64,000 bases of DNA from Paracoccaceae bacterium (GCA_020637675.1 JACKKD010000001.1:1116001-1180000); one strand, 5' to 3'. Shown: positions 33,133-43,540, counted from the stretch's first letter. The notes: generated from the letters alone by a model not told the origin. Numbers and translations are program-made.

Positions 33133-34149
33133 TCAGAACTGATCCTCGAACCGCTTCGCGAGGTCCTCGATGTTCTCCGGCGGCCAGTTCTCGACGTCCA
33201 TACCGAGATGCAGGCCCATGCCCGACAGCACTTCCTTGATCTCGTTCAGCGACTTGCGGCCGAAGTTCGGGGTGCGCAGCATCTCGGCTTCGGTCTTCTG
33301 GATCAGGTCGCCGATATAGACGATGTTGTCGTTCTTCAGGCAGTTGGCGGACCGGACCGAAAGCTCCAGTTCGTCCACCTTCTTCAGCAGGAGCGGGTTG
33401 AACTCCAGCCCTTCTTCCGCCTCGCCCTTGCCAGCCGCTTCCGGCTCCTCGAAGTTCACGAAGATGCCGAGTTGATCCTGCAGGATGCGGGCGGCATAGG
33501 CCACCGCGTCATCCGGCGTCAGCGACCCGTCGGTCTCGATCTTCATGGTCAGCTTGTCGTAGTCGAGCACCTGGCCCTCGCGGGTGGGCTGCACTTCGTA
33601 GCTGACCTTCTTCACCGGCGAATAGATCGCGTCGATCGGGATGAGACCGATGGGCGCATCCTCGGGACGGTTCTTGTCGGCCGCGACATAGCCCTTGCCG
33701 GTGTCCACCGTCAGTTCCATGAAAAGGTCCGCACCCTCGTCGAGGTGGCAGATGACGTGGTCCTTGTTGAGGACATCGATGCCGTTCGATTCCGAAATGT
33801 CGCCGGCGGTGACGACGCCCGGGCCCTTGGCCGAGATCGAGAGCCGCTTCGGCCCCTCGACTTCCATCTTCAGCCGTACGCCCTTGAGGTTCAGGACGAT
33901 GTCGGTCACGTCCTCGCGCACGCCTGCCACGCTCGAGAACTCGTGCAGGACATTGTCGATCTGCACCGAGGTGATGGCCGCGCCCTGAAGCGACGACATC
34001 AGTACCCGACGCAGCGCGTTGCCGAGCGTCAGCCCGAAACCCCGCTCCAGCGGCTCGGCGATGAGCGTCGCCTGCCGCTGCGGATCATTGCCCGGCTTGA
34101 CCTCAAGCTGCTGCGGCTTGATCAGATCGGCCCAATTCTTGTGGATCAT
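33133..34149 (-). CDS. rpoA: RNA polymerase alpha subunit
   Basis: This 338-residue protein begins MIHKNWADLIKPQQLEV, with GGAGG 9 bases before the ATG at 34149. The N-terminal assembly domain includes TLGNALRRVLMSSLQGAAI, and the C-terminal domain (from about residue 250) includes SVRSANCLKNDNIVYIGDL, the part that contacts UP elements and activators. It lies directly downstream of rpsK; the E. coli rpsD between them is absent, as usual in Alphaproteobacteria. Confidence 0.98.
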   Translation of the reverse strand: MIHKNWADLIKPQQLEVKPGNDPQRQATLIAEPLERGFGLTLGNALRRVLMSSLQGAAITSVQIDNVLHEFSSVAGVREDVTDIVLNLKGVRLKMEVEGPKRLSISAKGPGVVTAGDISESNGIDVLNKDHVICHLDEGADLFMELTVDTGKGYVAADKNRPEDAPIGLIPIDAIYSPVKKVSYEVQPTREGQVLDYDKLTMKIETDGSLTPDDAVAYAARILQDQLGIFVNFEEPEAAGKGEAEEGLEFNPLLLKKVDELELSVRSANCLKNDNIVYIGDLIQKTEAEMLRTPNFGRKSLNEIKEVLSGMGLHLGMDVENWPPENIEDLAKRFEDQF

Positions 34150-34267
34150 GCGTTCTGCCTCCATACCTGCCCCCGGCTCATGACCGACGCCGGGAACGCC
34201 CGAGGAAAATGCGAAGGCCACCCGGGCTCCGTGCCTCGCGGCAGGGTCCGGATGGCGGTAATCTTTG

Positions 34268-34657
34268 TCAGACGCGGCGGCGTTTCGGAGGGCGGCAGCC
34301 GTTGTGCGCGATCGGCGTCACATCGCGGATCGACGTGATGCTGAACCCGACCGAGGCCAGTGCCCGCAACGCCGACTCGCGTCCCGAGCCCGGTCCCTGG
34401 ACTTCGACTTCCAGCGTCTTGACGCCATGTTCCTGCGCCTTGCGGCCAGCGTCCTCGGCAGCCATCTGGGCGGCGTAGGGCGTGGACTTGCGCGAGCCCT
34501 TGAAGCCCATCGTGCCGGCCGACGACCAGGCAATGGCGTTGCCCTGAACGTCCGAGATCAGGATCTTGGTGTTGTTGAAGGAGGAGTTCACATGCGCCAC
34601 ACCGGCGGCGATGTTCTTGCGCTCCTTGCGCTTCATGCGGGTCTTGTCGCGTGCCAT
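34268..34657 (-). CDS. rpsK: Small ribosomal subunit protein uS11
   Basis: This 129-residue protein shows GVAHVNSSFNNTKILISDVQGN and the C-terminal SITSIRDVTPIAHNGCRPPKRRRV, the S11 tail at the platform of the 30S subunit. Length equals the E. coli protein. It is 15 bases after rpsM in the alpha operon. Confidence 0.98.
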   Translation of the reverse strand: MARDKTRMKRKERKNIAAGVAHVNSSFNNTKILISDVQGNAIAWSSAGTMGFKGSRKSTPYAAQMAAEDAGRKAQEHGVKTLEVEVQGPGSGRESALRALASVGFSITSIRDVTPIAHNGCRPPKRRRV

Positions 34658-34672
34658 ATCGGAACCCTCCCC

Positions 34673-35041
34673 TTACTTCTTCTTGCCGGCGATGGCTTTC
34701 GCCGGGCCCTTGCGGGTGCGGGCGTTGGTGTGGGTGCGCTGGCCGCGGACGGGCAGGCCCTTGCGGTGACGCAGGCCGCGGTAGCAGCCGAGGTCCATGA
34801 GCCGCTTGATGTTCATCGTGACTTCACGGCGCAGGTCGCCCTCGACCGTGTAGTTCGCGTCGATATGTTCGCGGATCGCGAGCACCTCGGAATCCGAAAG
34901 CTCGTTCACCCGGCGGGCGGCGTCAATCTTCACCGCTTCGCAGATCTTGCGCGCGATGTCCGGGCCGATGCCATGAATATACTGGAGGGCGATGGGGACG
35001 CGTTTCCCCGTCGGGATGTTGACGCCAGCAATACGTGCCAC
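34673..35041 (-). CDS. rpsM: Small ribosomal subunit protein uS13
   Basis: This 122-residue protein begins MARIAGVNIPTGKRVPIALQ and ends in RTRKGPAKAIAGKKK, the basic tail that contacts tRNA in the P site. The 177 bases upstream separate it from adk. Confidence 0.98.
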   Translation of the reverse strand: MARIAGVNIPTGKRVPIALQYIHGIGPDIARKICEAVKIDAARRVNELSDSEVLAIREHIDANYTVEGDLRREVTMNIKRLMDLGCYRGLRHRKGLPVRGQRTHTNARTRKGPAKAIAGKKK

Positions 35042-35218
35042 GCGTGTCTTCCTTTCGTTGCGGTTCCGTAGCTCCAGAACCTTTTTTCACAACTCTGACC
35101 CGAGGCCGCGGGCGGCTCCGGGCCGGTTTGGCCCGACTGATTCGCCAAGGGCAAAGCCCGGCAAATCAAGCCGATTCTCGTCAGAGACGCCGTGACCTAG
35201 TGGGTTTGGCCCGGGTCG

Positions 35219-35878
35219 TCAAGCGCCCTTTGCCCGGTCGAGCACATCGGCAATGGATTTCGCCACGGCGTCGATGTCGGCCAGGCCGTCAACGGTGAAG
35301 AGTTCGCCGGCGGCGTAGTAGTAGCCCATGAGCGGCGAGGTCTTCTTGTAGTATTCCATCAGCCGCTGCTTCAGGCTTTCGGCATTGTCGTCGGCACGGC
35401 GCCTCAGATCGGTCGAACCGCAGACATCGCAGACGCCCGGTTTCGCCGTGGGCTTCGTCCGGTCGTGGTAAACCTCGCCGCAGTTGCCACAGGTGTAGCG
35501 GCCCGAGATGCGATCGACGAGGGCCTCGTCATCAACCCGCATCTCGATCACCGCGTCAAGTTCCTGCCCCGAACGCTTGAGAAGCGCGCCGAGCGCATCG
35601 GCCTGGGCGAGCGTGCGGGGGAAGCCGTCGAAGATGAAGCCCTTCGCCCGCGCGGTCTTCAGTTTTTCCTCGATCAGCCCGATGACGATGTCGTCGGTAA
35701 CAAGATCGCCCCGATCCATGACCGCGGCGACCTTCTTTCCCATCTCCGTGCCGGAAGTGCGCGCCTCCCGGAGCATGTCGCCGGTCGAAAGCTGGACGAG
35801 CCCGCGTTCCTCCACCAGGCGGCGAGCCTGCGTTCCCTTCCCCGCGCCAGGCGGGCCGAGCAGGATGATGTTGGTCAT
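35219..35878 (-). CDS. adk: Adenylate kinase, zinc-lid form
   Basis: This 219-residue enzyme catalyses AMP + ATP to 2 ADP. The P-loop is GPPGAGKGTQA (residues 7-17) and the AMP-binding motif is FDGFPRTLAQ. The lid carries four cysteines (YTCGNCGEVYHD... VCDVCGS, about residues 130-155), a structural zinc site found in Gram-positive and some proteobacterial enzymes but absent in E. coli Adk. Between secY and rpsM, it has its conserved place in the spc operon. Confidence 0.97.
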   Translation of the reverse strand: MTNIILLGPPGAGKGTQARRLVEERGLVQLSTGDMLREARTSGTEMGKKVAAVMDRGDLVTDDIVIGLIEEKLKTARAKGFIFDGFPRTLAQADALGALLKRSGQELDAVIEMRVDDEALVDRISGRYTCGNCGEVYHDRTKPTAKPGVCDVCGSTDLRRRADDNAESLKQRLMEYYKKTSPLMGYYYAAGELFTVDGLADIDAVAKSIADVLDRAKGA

Positions 35879-35890
35879 GGGCGGTCCCCC

Positions 35891-37252
<1,362 letters not shown>

Positions 37253-37271
37253 TCCGGTCTCTCTCATGTGG

Positions 37272-37308
37272 AAGCGCCGCCGGACCGTTTTCCGGTCAGG
37301 CGGCGCTT
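37272..37308 (-). repeat. Long hairpin between rplO and secY
   Basis: AAGCGCCGCC plus GACCG pairs with CGGTC plus GGCGGCGCTT, a 15-base-pair stem with one internal mismatch and a 5-base loop (GAAAA on the minus strand). It sits 20 bases before the secY start codon. It is too close to be an ordinary terminator and has no U-tract, so it may act in mRNA processing, stability or attenuation. Confidence 0.6.
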
Positions 37309-37355
37309 GGAAAACTCGTGCCTATGTAAGCGCCGCAAGGGTCGCCCACAACACC

Positions 37356-37829
37356 TTATTCGGCCGCTGCCGCCGCCGTGACGGAAAGCGACCCGCCGGC
37401 CTTCTCGACGGCTTCCACCGCGGCTTTTGACGCGCCGGTGACGGCGAGCTTCAGCTTGGCCTTGATCTCGCCCTTGGCGAGCACGCGGACGCCGTCGAGC
37501 TTGCGGCGGACGACGCCGGCCGCGACCAGCACGTCCTCGGTAATCTCGTCCTTGGCGTCGAGCCGGCCAGCATCGACGAAGCTCTGCAGCTGGCCGAGGT
37601 TCACCACGGCAAACTTCTTCTGGTTCGGCTTGTTGAAGCCGCGCTTCGGCAGCCGGCGGTAGAGCGGCATCTGGCCGCCTTCGTAGCCGCCGATGGCCAC
37701 GCCGGAACGGGACTTCTGGCCCTTGATGCCGCGGCCGGCGGTCTTGCCCTTGCCGGACCCGGGACCGCGCGCGACGCGCTTGGACTTCTTCGCTGCACCG
37801 GGATTGTCCCGGAGTTCGTTCAGTTTCAT
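37356..37829 (-). CDS. rplO: Large ribosomal subunit protein uL15
   Basis: This 157-residue protein begins MKLNELRDNPGAAKKSKRV and has the glycine-rich GSGKGKTAGRGIKGQKSRSG. The C-terminal part ends in an alanine-rich tail. Its upstream neighbour in most bacteria is rpmD; here three unrelated genes lie between them. Confidence 0.98.
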   Translation of the reverse strand: MKLNELRDNPGAAKKSKRVARGPGSGKGKTAGRGIKGQKSRSGVAIGGYEGGQMPLYRRLPKRGFNKPNQKKFAVVNLGQLQSFVDAGRLDAKDEITEDVLVAAGVVRRKLDGVRVLAKGEIKAKLKLAVTGASKAAVEAVEKAGGSLSVTAAAAAE

Positions 37830-38034
37830 GTCGCTTCTCCTCAGCCGGAAATGCCCCGCCAGCGACGGATGGGGCCACACGGCATTTCTTGCTTGTTGGA
37901 TTCGGGCACCCTTCGGTGCCACCCGGGGCCTATAGACCCATTGCGGCGGGCGATCAAGCCCGATGCCGCGACCTATCACGACGGGGCGTCCGGCGCCGGA
38001 CGCCCCGCTACTGCTCCGGGTCCCGGACCCGAGG

Positions 38035-38475
38035 TCAGGCGCCCTTCGGCCAGGCGAAGCTGGGCTGAAGGCCCTCGTAGACCGGGCGCCCGTCGGTGGG
38101 CTTGGGGTAACCCTTCGTCGTGTCCCAGAAGGCGTGGTAGGTGGCCTTCGGGAAGGCGGCATCGTCGTAGCCCATGACATTCGGCACCGCCACGCGGATG
38201 CGGTGCTGCTTGTCGTCGAGCATCAGCACGGCCCCGCATTTCTCGCAGAGGCAGATCTCCAGGGGTCCGTTCGGGTTATCGGCATTGAAAGGCACGCGCT
38301 TCATCGCGGACTCGTTGTCGGTCCGGATGTCGCCGTGGTTGAAGAAGGCCACATGGGTCGTGTGCTGGCCGGTCACCTTCTTGCAGACGTTGCAGTGGCA
38401 TTCGTGGTTGTCGATGGGTTCGGCAGAGGCGCGCACACGGTGGTGTTCGCATCCTCCCACATACGGGCTGGACAT
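38035..38475 (-). CDS. GFA-like (glutathione-dependent formaldehyde-activating) protein
   Basis: This 146-residue zinc-binding protein of the GFA/Mss4-like fold keeps CHCNVCKK (residues 26-33) and CEKCGAVLML, the two cysteine pairs that bind structural zinc. The extra N-terminal part GGCEHHRV replaces the usual GxCxCG start. The function may be S-hydroxymethylglutathione formation or something else; many family members lack that activity. An ATG at 38475 has AGGAGG upstream. It is the first of three genes (reading leftward, DUF2585-marC-GFA) within the spc operon. Confidence 0.75.
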   Translation of the reverse strand: MSSPYVGGCEHHRVRASAEPIDNHECHCNVCKKVTGQHTTHVAFFNHGDIRTDNESAMKRVPFNADNPNGPLEICLCEKCGAVLMLDDKQHRIRVAVPNVMGYDDAAFPKATYHAFWDTTKGYPKPTDGRPVYEGLQPSFAWPKGA

Positions 38476-38608
38476 TCTTTCCTCCTCCTGTCGCCGTGCT
38501 CTTGCGGGCACGCGGTAGAATTGCACGCCAGCCGCCGCGAAAAAGCGACATGGCCTTTAGTCGTGCTTTCCGGGGGGGAATCACGGGCCCCGCCGCATAT
38601 CCGTTCGG

Positions 38609-39256
38609 TCAGACCCCTGAATCCGGCAGCGCCATGACGCCGAGCGCCTCGAACCCGTTCAGTACGGAATCGACCGCGACCGTCGCGAGGACGATCCCCA
38701 TGACCCGGCTGACGACGTTCGCCCCGGTGTTGCCGATGATCCCCTTCAGGGGCCGGGCCAGAAGCAGGATCGCGAAGGTGATGACAAGCACGAGCACGAG
38801 GAGCGCCGCCGTCACCACCTGCTCCGAAATCGTGTTGCGGTGGTTGTCGGTCAGGATCACGACCGCGAGCATCGCGCCTGGCGAGGCGATCGACGGCATG
38901 GCCAGCGGAAAGACCGCACCCGCCATGTGGTCGCGCTCCGCCTCCTCGATCTCGCGCGCAGGCTTCGCGTCGCCAAAGATCATGGTGAGCGCGAAGAGGA
39001 ACAGGATGATCCCGCCGGCGATCTGGAAGGACCCGAGCCTGAGCCCGACGCCTTCCAGCAAGACCTGTCCTGCCACGAGGAAGAAGAACAGGACCGCACC
39101 CGCCACAAGGACGCCGCGAAGGGCGAACCGCCAGTGCAACGCCTCAGGCACACCGCGGGTGGCAAAGTAGAACACCGGCAGGGAGCCGACCGGGTCGATC
39201 ACCACGAAGAGCGTCACGAATTCGCGCACGAGGATTGCGAAGTCCAGGTTGGGCAA
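38609..39256 (-). CDS. MarC-family integral membrane protein
   Basis: This 215-residue MarC/UPF0056 protein has six membrane helices. The N-terminus LPNLDFAILVREFVTLFVVIDPVG carries the family's DPxG motif and the middle NTIS/SPGAMLAVVILTD contains a second. A TTG start at 39256 is used because GAGGAG lies 8 bases upstream and no ATG fits the conserved N-terminus. The transported compound is unknown; the historical link to antibiotic resistance was withdrawn. It lies between the DUF2585 and GFA genes. Confidence 0.8.
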   Translation of the reverse strand: MPNLDFAILVREFVTLFVVIDPVGSLPVFYFATRGVPEALHWRFALRGVLVAGAVLFFFLVAGQVLLEGVGLRLGSFQIAGGIILFLFALTMIFGDAKPAREIEEAERDHMAGAVFPLAMPSIASPGAMLAVVILTDNHRNTISEQVVTAALLVLVLVITFAILLLARPLKGIIGNTGANVVSRVMGIVLATVAVDSVLNGFEALGVMALPDSGV

Positions 39257-39354
39257 GCGGCAGTCTCCTCGGGTCGGGGGAATCACAGCTCCGAATGTAG
39301 TGCAAAATCGTCCCGCGTTCATGGCCGTCGTGCGCCCCGACGGCGGGCCCGGGA

Positions 39355-39951
39355 TCACGGGCGCGGCACCTCGGCCCCCGGAGGGGTTCCGGGGTTTGTC
39401 CTGTCCTGCCAGGCCGTAAGCGCAGGGATCGGATGCACGACGCGGATGGTCGTGAGGATGAGACTGTCGCGTGCGAAAAGGGCGGAGAGCGATTCGAGGC
39501 CGAGGACCAGGATCAGCCCCCGGGCCGCGCCAAGCCACGCCCCGGCGGCAAAGCCCGCGAGCATGAAGAGATAGTCGCTGACCGCGTTCAGCACGCTGTC
39601 GCCGATGTATCCCTGGTAGATCGTCTGTCCCCTGAACCGGTCGAGCACCCAGTCCGTGTGCTCCGCGATCTCCCATGCTACGCCGGTCGCGATGGCGATC
39701 GCATAGGCGAGGGCGAAGCGCAGCCAGCGCCCCGCGAGCCGGCCGGCGGCCGCGATCAGAACACCGTGGATCACATGCGACAGCGTGTACCAATCCGCGA
39801 TCTGCTGGGAATTCTCGTTCGACCAGACCGAATTCACCCAGAGCCGGACCTGCCCACTGGTGGAGATGAGCGGCTGCCCCCAGGCCCAGAGCGTAGCGCC
39901 TACCGCGACGGCCCCCAGAAGGGCGGCCAGATGGAGAAGCCGCATCAACAC
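39355..39951 (-). CDS. DUF2585 (UPF0314) membrane protein
   Basis: This 198-residue protein has several hydrophobic segments (residues 5-25, 57-72, 80-98 and about 130-150). It includes the conserved SNENSQQIADWYTLSHVIHG and EHTDWVLDRFRGQTIYQGYIGDSVLN motifs. Family function is unknown. The gene is downstream of rpmD after a hairpin, starting about 190 bases from it. Confidence 0.85.
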   Translation of the reverse strand: MLMRLLHLAALLGAVAVGATLWAWGQPLISTSGQVRLWVNSVWSNENSQQIADWYTLSHVIHGVLIAAAGRLAGRWLRFALAYAIAIATGVAWEIAEHTDWVLDRFRGQTIYQGYIGDSVLNAVSDYLFMLAGFAAGAWLGAARGLILVLGLESLSALFARDSLILTTIRVVHPIPALTAWQDRTNPGTPPGAEVPRP

Positions 39952-40065
39952 CCGCGTTCACCCCTGCCCCGCCGCAGGCGAGCCTATGCTGCCCGGATTC
40001 AGGTATCAACGGGGATGAGACGGCCGGCATTCCGCGGACGGAGCCGGACTGGGGCGACGAATGCG

Positions 40066-40102
40066 GAACGCCCCGGCCTTTCGGACGGGGCGTTCGGATT
40101 TT
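40066..40102. terminator. Hairpin after rpmD
   Basis: GAACGCCCC (40066-40074) pairs with GGGGCGTTC (40087-40095). A T-run (TTTT, 40099-40102) follows on the plus strand only. It lies 41 to 77 bases past the rpmD stop and before the DUF2585 gene. A bidirectional or RNA-stabilising end is likely; the U-tract favours a plus-strand transcript, which is not seen. Confidence 0.45.
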
Positions 40103-40142
40103 GGGGCCAGGTGCAGGTCCCGGCAGGCGGCCGGCAAGAAGC

Positions 40143-40334
40143 TCAGCCGCGCTCTTCGACGATGGTCACCAGATGCGGGATCTTGTTGACCATGCCGCGA
40201 ACCGAGGGCGTGTCCTCAAGCTCGCGGGTGCGGTTGATCTTGCCGAGGCCGAGGCCCTTGAGCGTCGCGGCCTGCACGGCGGGACGGCGGGCTGGCGAGG
40301 CGATCTGCTTCACGACGATGGTTTTCTTGGCCAT
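40143..40334 (-). CDS. rpmD: Large ribosomal subunit protein uL30
   Basis: This 63-residue protein begins MAKKTIVVKQIASPARRP and contains GLGLGKINRTRELEDTP. It follows rpsE by 5 bases, as usual, but is not followed directly by rplO. Confidence 0.97.
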   Translation of the reverse strand: MAKKTIVVKQIASPARRPAVQAATLKGLGLGKINRTRELEDTPSVRGMVNKIPHLVTIVEERG

Positions 40335-40339
40335 TGGTC

Positions 40340-40897
40340 TCAAGCCTCCACGGCTTCAGCCGCTTCGGGCTTCTTCAGGATGTCGGCCACCTTCTTGCCG
40401 CGACGCTGCGCCACCTGTCGGGGGCTCGCCTCCTGCTTCAACCCGTCGATCGTGGCGCGGATCATGTTGTAGGGGTTCTGCGAGCCCATCGACTTGGCCA
40501 CCACGTCCTGGACGCCCAGCATCTCGAACACGGCGCGCATCGGGCCACCGGCGATGATCCCGGTCCCCGGAACGGCGGTGCGCATCACGACGCGGCCCGC
40601 GCCATGGCGGCCCTCGATGTCGTGGTGCAGCGTGCGGCCATCGCGCAGCGGCACGCGCACGAGGCTGCGCTTGGCCTGTTCGGTCGCCTTGCGGATCGCT
40701 TCCGGCACTTCCTTGGCCTTGCCCTTGCCGAAGCCGACGCGGCCGCGCTGGTCACCGACCACCACGAGCGCGGCGAAGCCGAAGCGCTTGCCACCCTTCA
40801 CCGTCTTCGACACCCGGTTGATCGCGACGAGACGATCGGCGAATTCCGGGGTTTCCTCGCGCTCGCGGCGCTCCCGGCGATGTTCACGTTCTGCCAT
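40340..40897 (-). CDS. rpsE: Small ribosomal subunit protein uS5
   Basis: This 185-residue protein has a charged N-terminus (MAEREHRRERRERE), the S5 double-stranded RNA-binding part with INRVSKTVKGGKRFGF, and the loop VPGTGIIAGGPMRAVFE. It belongs to the spc group and helps decoding accuracy. It is 18 residues longer than in E. coli because of both ends. Confidence 0.98.
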   Translation of the reverse strand: MAEREHRRERREREETPEFADRLVAINRVSKTVKGGKRFGFAALVVVGDQRGRVGFGKGKAKEVPEAIRKATEQAKRSLVRVPLRDGRTLHHDIEGRHGAGRVVMRTAVPGTGIIAGGPMRAVFEMLGVQDVVAKSMGSQNPYNMIRATIDGLKQEASPRQVAQRRGKKVADILKKPEAAEAVEA

Positions 40898-40952
40898 TCG
40901 GCATTCCTTGCATGCTGGCGCGGTATCCCACACCGTTACGGCCGATCCTGGT

Positions 40953-40973
40953 GTCCCCGACTGGATCGGGGAC
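40953..40973 (-). repeat. Hairpin in the rplR-rpsE gap
   Basis: GTCCCCGA and TCGGGGAC form an 8-base stem with a 5-base loop in the 126-base gap between rplR and rpsE. A second weaker inverted repeat (GGCGC/GCGCC) follows toward rplR. It lacks a U-tract and may mark RNA processing or attenuation. Confidence 0.5.
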
Positions 40974-41023
40974 CCGGATCATCGGGGCGGCGCACCCGTT
41001 TGATGGGGCGCCACCCGCATTCG

Positions 41024-41383
41024 TCAGAACTTCAGCCCGCCTTCGCGCGCCGCATCGGCAAGTGCCTTGATCTTGCCATGGAAGATGAAGCCGCCACGAT
41101 CGAAGTAGCACGCCTCGACTCCGGCCTTCTTCGCCCTCTCGGCAATCGCCGCGCCAACCTTCTTGGCCGCCTCGACGTTGTTCTTGCCGACGACGCCGAG
41201 GTCCTTCTCCAGCGAGGAGGCCGCGGCGAGCGTCACGCCCTTCACGTCGTCGATCAGCTGCACGCTGATGTTCTTCGACGAACGGTGGACCGAAAGGCGC
41301 GCGCGCCCGTCGGCTATCTTGCGAAGCTTGTTCCGGACGCGCAGGCGGCGCTTGAGGAACAGTTCCCGTTTGCTGTTTGCCAT
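41024..41383 (-). CDS. rplR: Large ribosomal subunit protein uL18
   Basis: This 119-residue protein begins MANSKRELFLKRRLRVRNKL and ends in YFDRGGFIFHGKIKALADAAREGGLKF-type sequence that binds 5S rRNA. Length is close to the E. coli protein (117). Confidence 0.98.
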   Translation of the reverse strand: MANSKRELFLKRRLRVRNKLRKIADGRARLSVHRSSKNISVQLIDDVKGVTLAAASSLEKDLGVVGKNNVEAAKKVGAAIAERAKKAGVEACYFDRGGFIFHGKIKALADAAREGGLKF

Positions 41384-41394
41384 CTCTGCGATCC

Positions 41395-41928
41395 TTACTT
41401 CTTCTTGCCTTCCTTGCGGAAGATGAACTCGCCCTTGTAGCGGATGCCCTTGCCCTTGTAGGGCTCGGGGCCGCGCCATTCACGGATGTTGGCCGCGACC
41501 TGGCCGACGAGCTGCGGGTCGATCCCTTCCACGACGATCTCGGTCTGCTTCGGGGTCGTGACCGTCACGCCCTTCGGCACGTCGAAATTGACCTCGTGGC
41601 TGTAGCCGAGCGACAGCTTCAGGACGTTGCCCTGCATCGCCGCACGGTAGCCGACGCCCTGGATTTCAAGCTCTTTCCTGAAGCCCTTGGTCACGCCGGT
41701 GACGAGATTCTCGATCATGGACCGCGACATGCCCCACTGCTGGCGCGCGCGCTTCGAGGTGCCGCGCGGCACGACCGAAACGCTGCCGTCGGCGAGCGTG
41801 ATCGTCACGTCGTCGGTCGCCGTGAAGGCGAGGATTCCCTTGGGGCCCTTCACTTCGACGGTCTGGCCCGAGATGTTGGCGCTTACGCCGGCCGGAACGG
41901 GAACGGGTTTCTTGCCGATACGAGACAT
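41395..41928 (-). CDS. rplF: Large ribosomal subunit protein uL6
   Basis: This 177-residue protein has MSRIGKKPVPVPAGV at the start and the signature PEPYKGKGIRYKGEFIFRK at the C-terminus. It is placed between rpsH and rplR in the spc operon, with gaps of 10-11 bases. Confidence 0.98.
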   Translation of the reverse strand: MSRIGKKPVPVPAGVSANISGQTVEVKGPKGILAFTATDDVTITLADGSVSVVPRGTSKRARQQWGMSRSMIENLVTGVTKGFRKELEIQGVGYRAAMQGNVLKLSLGYSHEVNFDVPKGVTVTTPKQTEIVVEGIDPQLVGQVAANIREWRGPEPYKGKGIRYKGEFIFRKEGKKK

Positions 41929-41938
41929 TGACCCCTCC

Positions 41939-42331
41939 TCAGAACACGGTGCAGAGCACTTCGCCGCCGACATTGGCGGTCCGTGCAGCTGCATCCGACA
42001 TCACGCCCTTCGGCGTCGAGACGATGGAGACCCCGAGGCCCTGGCGGACCGACGGGATGTCCTTGACGCCGGCATAGACGCGGCGCCCCGGCTTCGAGAC
42101 GCGCTGGATCTCGCGGATCACCGGCGTGCCTTCGAAGTACTTCAGGCTGATTTCCAGCTCAGCATGGCCCTCGGCCGTCTGAACCTTCTCATAGCCGCGG
42201 ATGTAGCCTTCGTCCTTCAGGACGTCGAGCACCCAGGCGCGGAGCTTGGAAGCCGGCGTGCGGACGGTGGATTTGCCACGCATCTGCGCGTTGCGGATGC
42301 GGGTCAGCATATCGCCGAGAGGATCGTTCAT
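41939..42331 (-). CDS. rpsH: Small ribosomal subunit protein uS8
   Basis: This 130-residue protein begins MNDPLGDMLTRIRNAQMRGK; the ATG at 42331 is preferred over 42337 since GAGGA lies 6 bases upstream of it. The C-terminus VGGEVLCTVF and the loop ISTPKG-like SIVSTPKGVMSD bind 16S rRNA helix 21. In E. coli, S8 also represses the spc operon by binding its mRNA. Confidence 0.98.
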   Translation of the reverse strand: MNDPLGDMLTRIRNAQMRGKSTVRTPASKLRAWVLDVLKDEGYIRGYEKVQTAEGHAELEISLKYFEGTPVIREIQRVSKPGRRVYAGVKDIPSVRQGLGVSIVSTPKGVMSDAAARTANVGGEVLCTVF

Positions 42332-42350
42332 CGACATTCCTCGGTCCTCC

Positions 42351-42656
42351 TTACCAGCTCGACTTGACCATGCCCGGGATCTGGCCCATCGAGGCGAGAT
42401 CGCGCAGCATGATCCGGCTGAGCTTGAGCTTGCGATAGTAGGCGTGCGGACGGCCCGTCAGCTGGCAGCGGTTGTGGATCCGCGTGGCCGAGGAGTTGCG
42501 CGGCAGCTTCGCCAGTTTCATCGAGGCCTTGAACCGCTCTTCCATCGGTTTCGCCTGGTCCTCGATCACCGCTTTCAGCGCCGCGCGCCTGGCCGCATAT
42601 TGCTTGACCAGCTTCGCGCGCTTCGTTTCGCGGTTCACCATGGATTTCTTCGCCAT
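42351..42656 (-). CDS. rpsN: Small ribosomal subunit protein uS14
   Basis: This 101-residue protein is the zinc-free long form of S14, begins MAKKSMVNRETKRAKL and ends in RDLASMGQIPGMVKSSW. It lacks the CxxC pairs of the short zinc type. Confidence 0.98.
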   Translation of the reverse strand: MAKKSMVNRETKRAKLVKQYAARRAALKAVIEDQAKPMEERFKASMKLAKLPRNSSATRIHNRCQLTGRPHAYYRKLKLSRIMLRDLASMGQIPGMVKSSW

Positions 42657-42674
42657 TCGTTCGTCCTCCGCGGA

Positions 42675-43234
<560 letters not shown>

Positions 43235-43235
<1 letters not shown>

Positions 43236-43540
43236 CAGAGCGCCTCCCCGGTGGTCTTGGCGAAGCGGACCTTCTTGTCCCCTTCCATGCGGAAGCCGAC
43301 ACGGGTGGCCTTGCCGTCCTTGTCCATCAGCGCGAGGTTCGACAGGTCGATCGGCATCGCCTTCGGCTGGCGACCACCCTGGTTCGTCTGGGTCTGGCGC
43401 TGGTGGCGGATGGCGACGTTCACGCCATCGACCACGGCCTTGTTGGCCTTCGGGTCGACCGAGGTGATCTCGCCCTTCTTGCCCTTGTCCTTGCCGGCAA
43501 GGACGACGACCTTGTCGCCTTTACGGAGTTTCGCAGCCAT
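43235..43540 (-). CDS. rplX: Large ribosomal subunit protein uL24
   Basis: This 101-residue protein has a KOW motif at KLRKGDKVVVLAGKDKGKKGE and initiates 50S assembly. It is followed by rplE with 1 shared base and preceded by rplN likewise. Confidence 0.98.

Noticed and set aside
40066..40102. Classifying the hairpin as a normal intrinsic terminator of rpmD
   Set aside because: The T-run is on the plus strand, not on the rpmD strand; kept as a low-confidence hairpin only.
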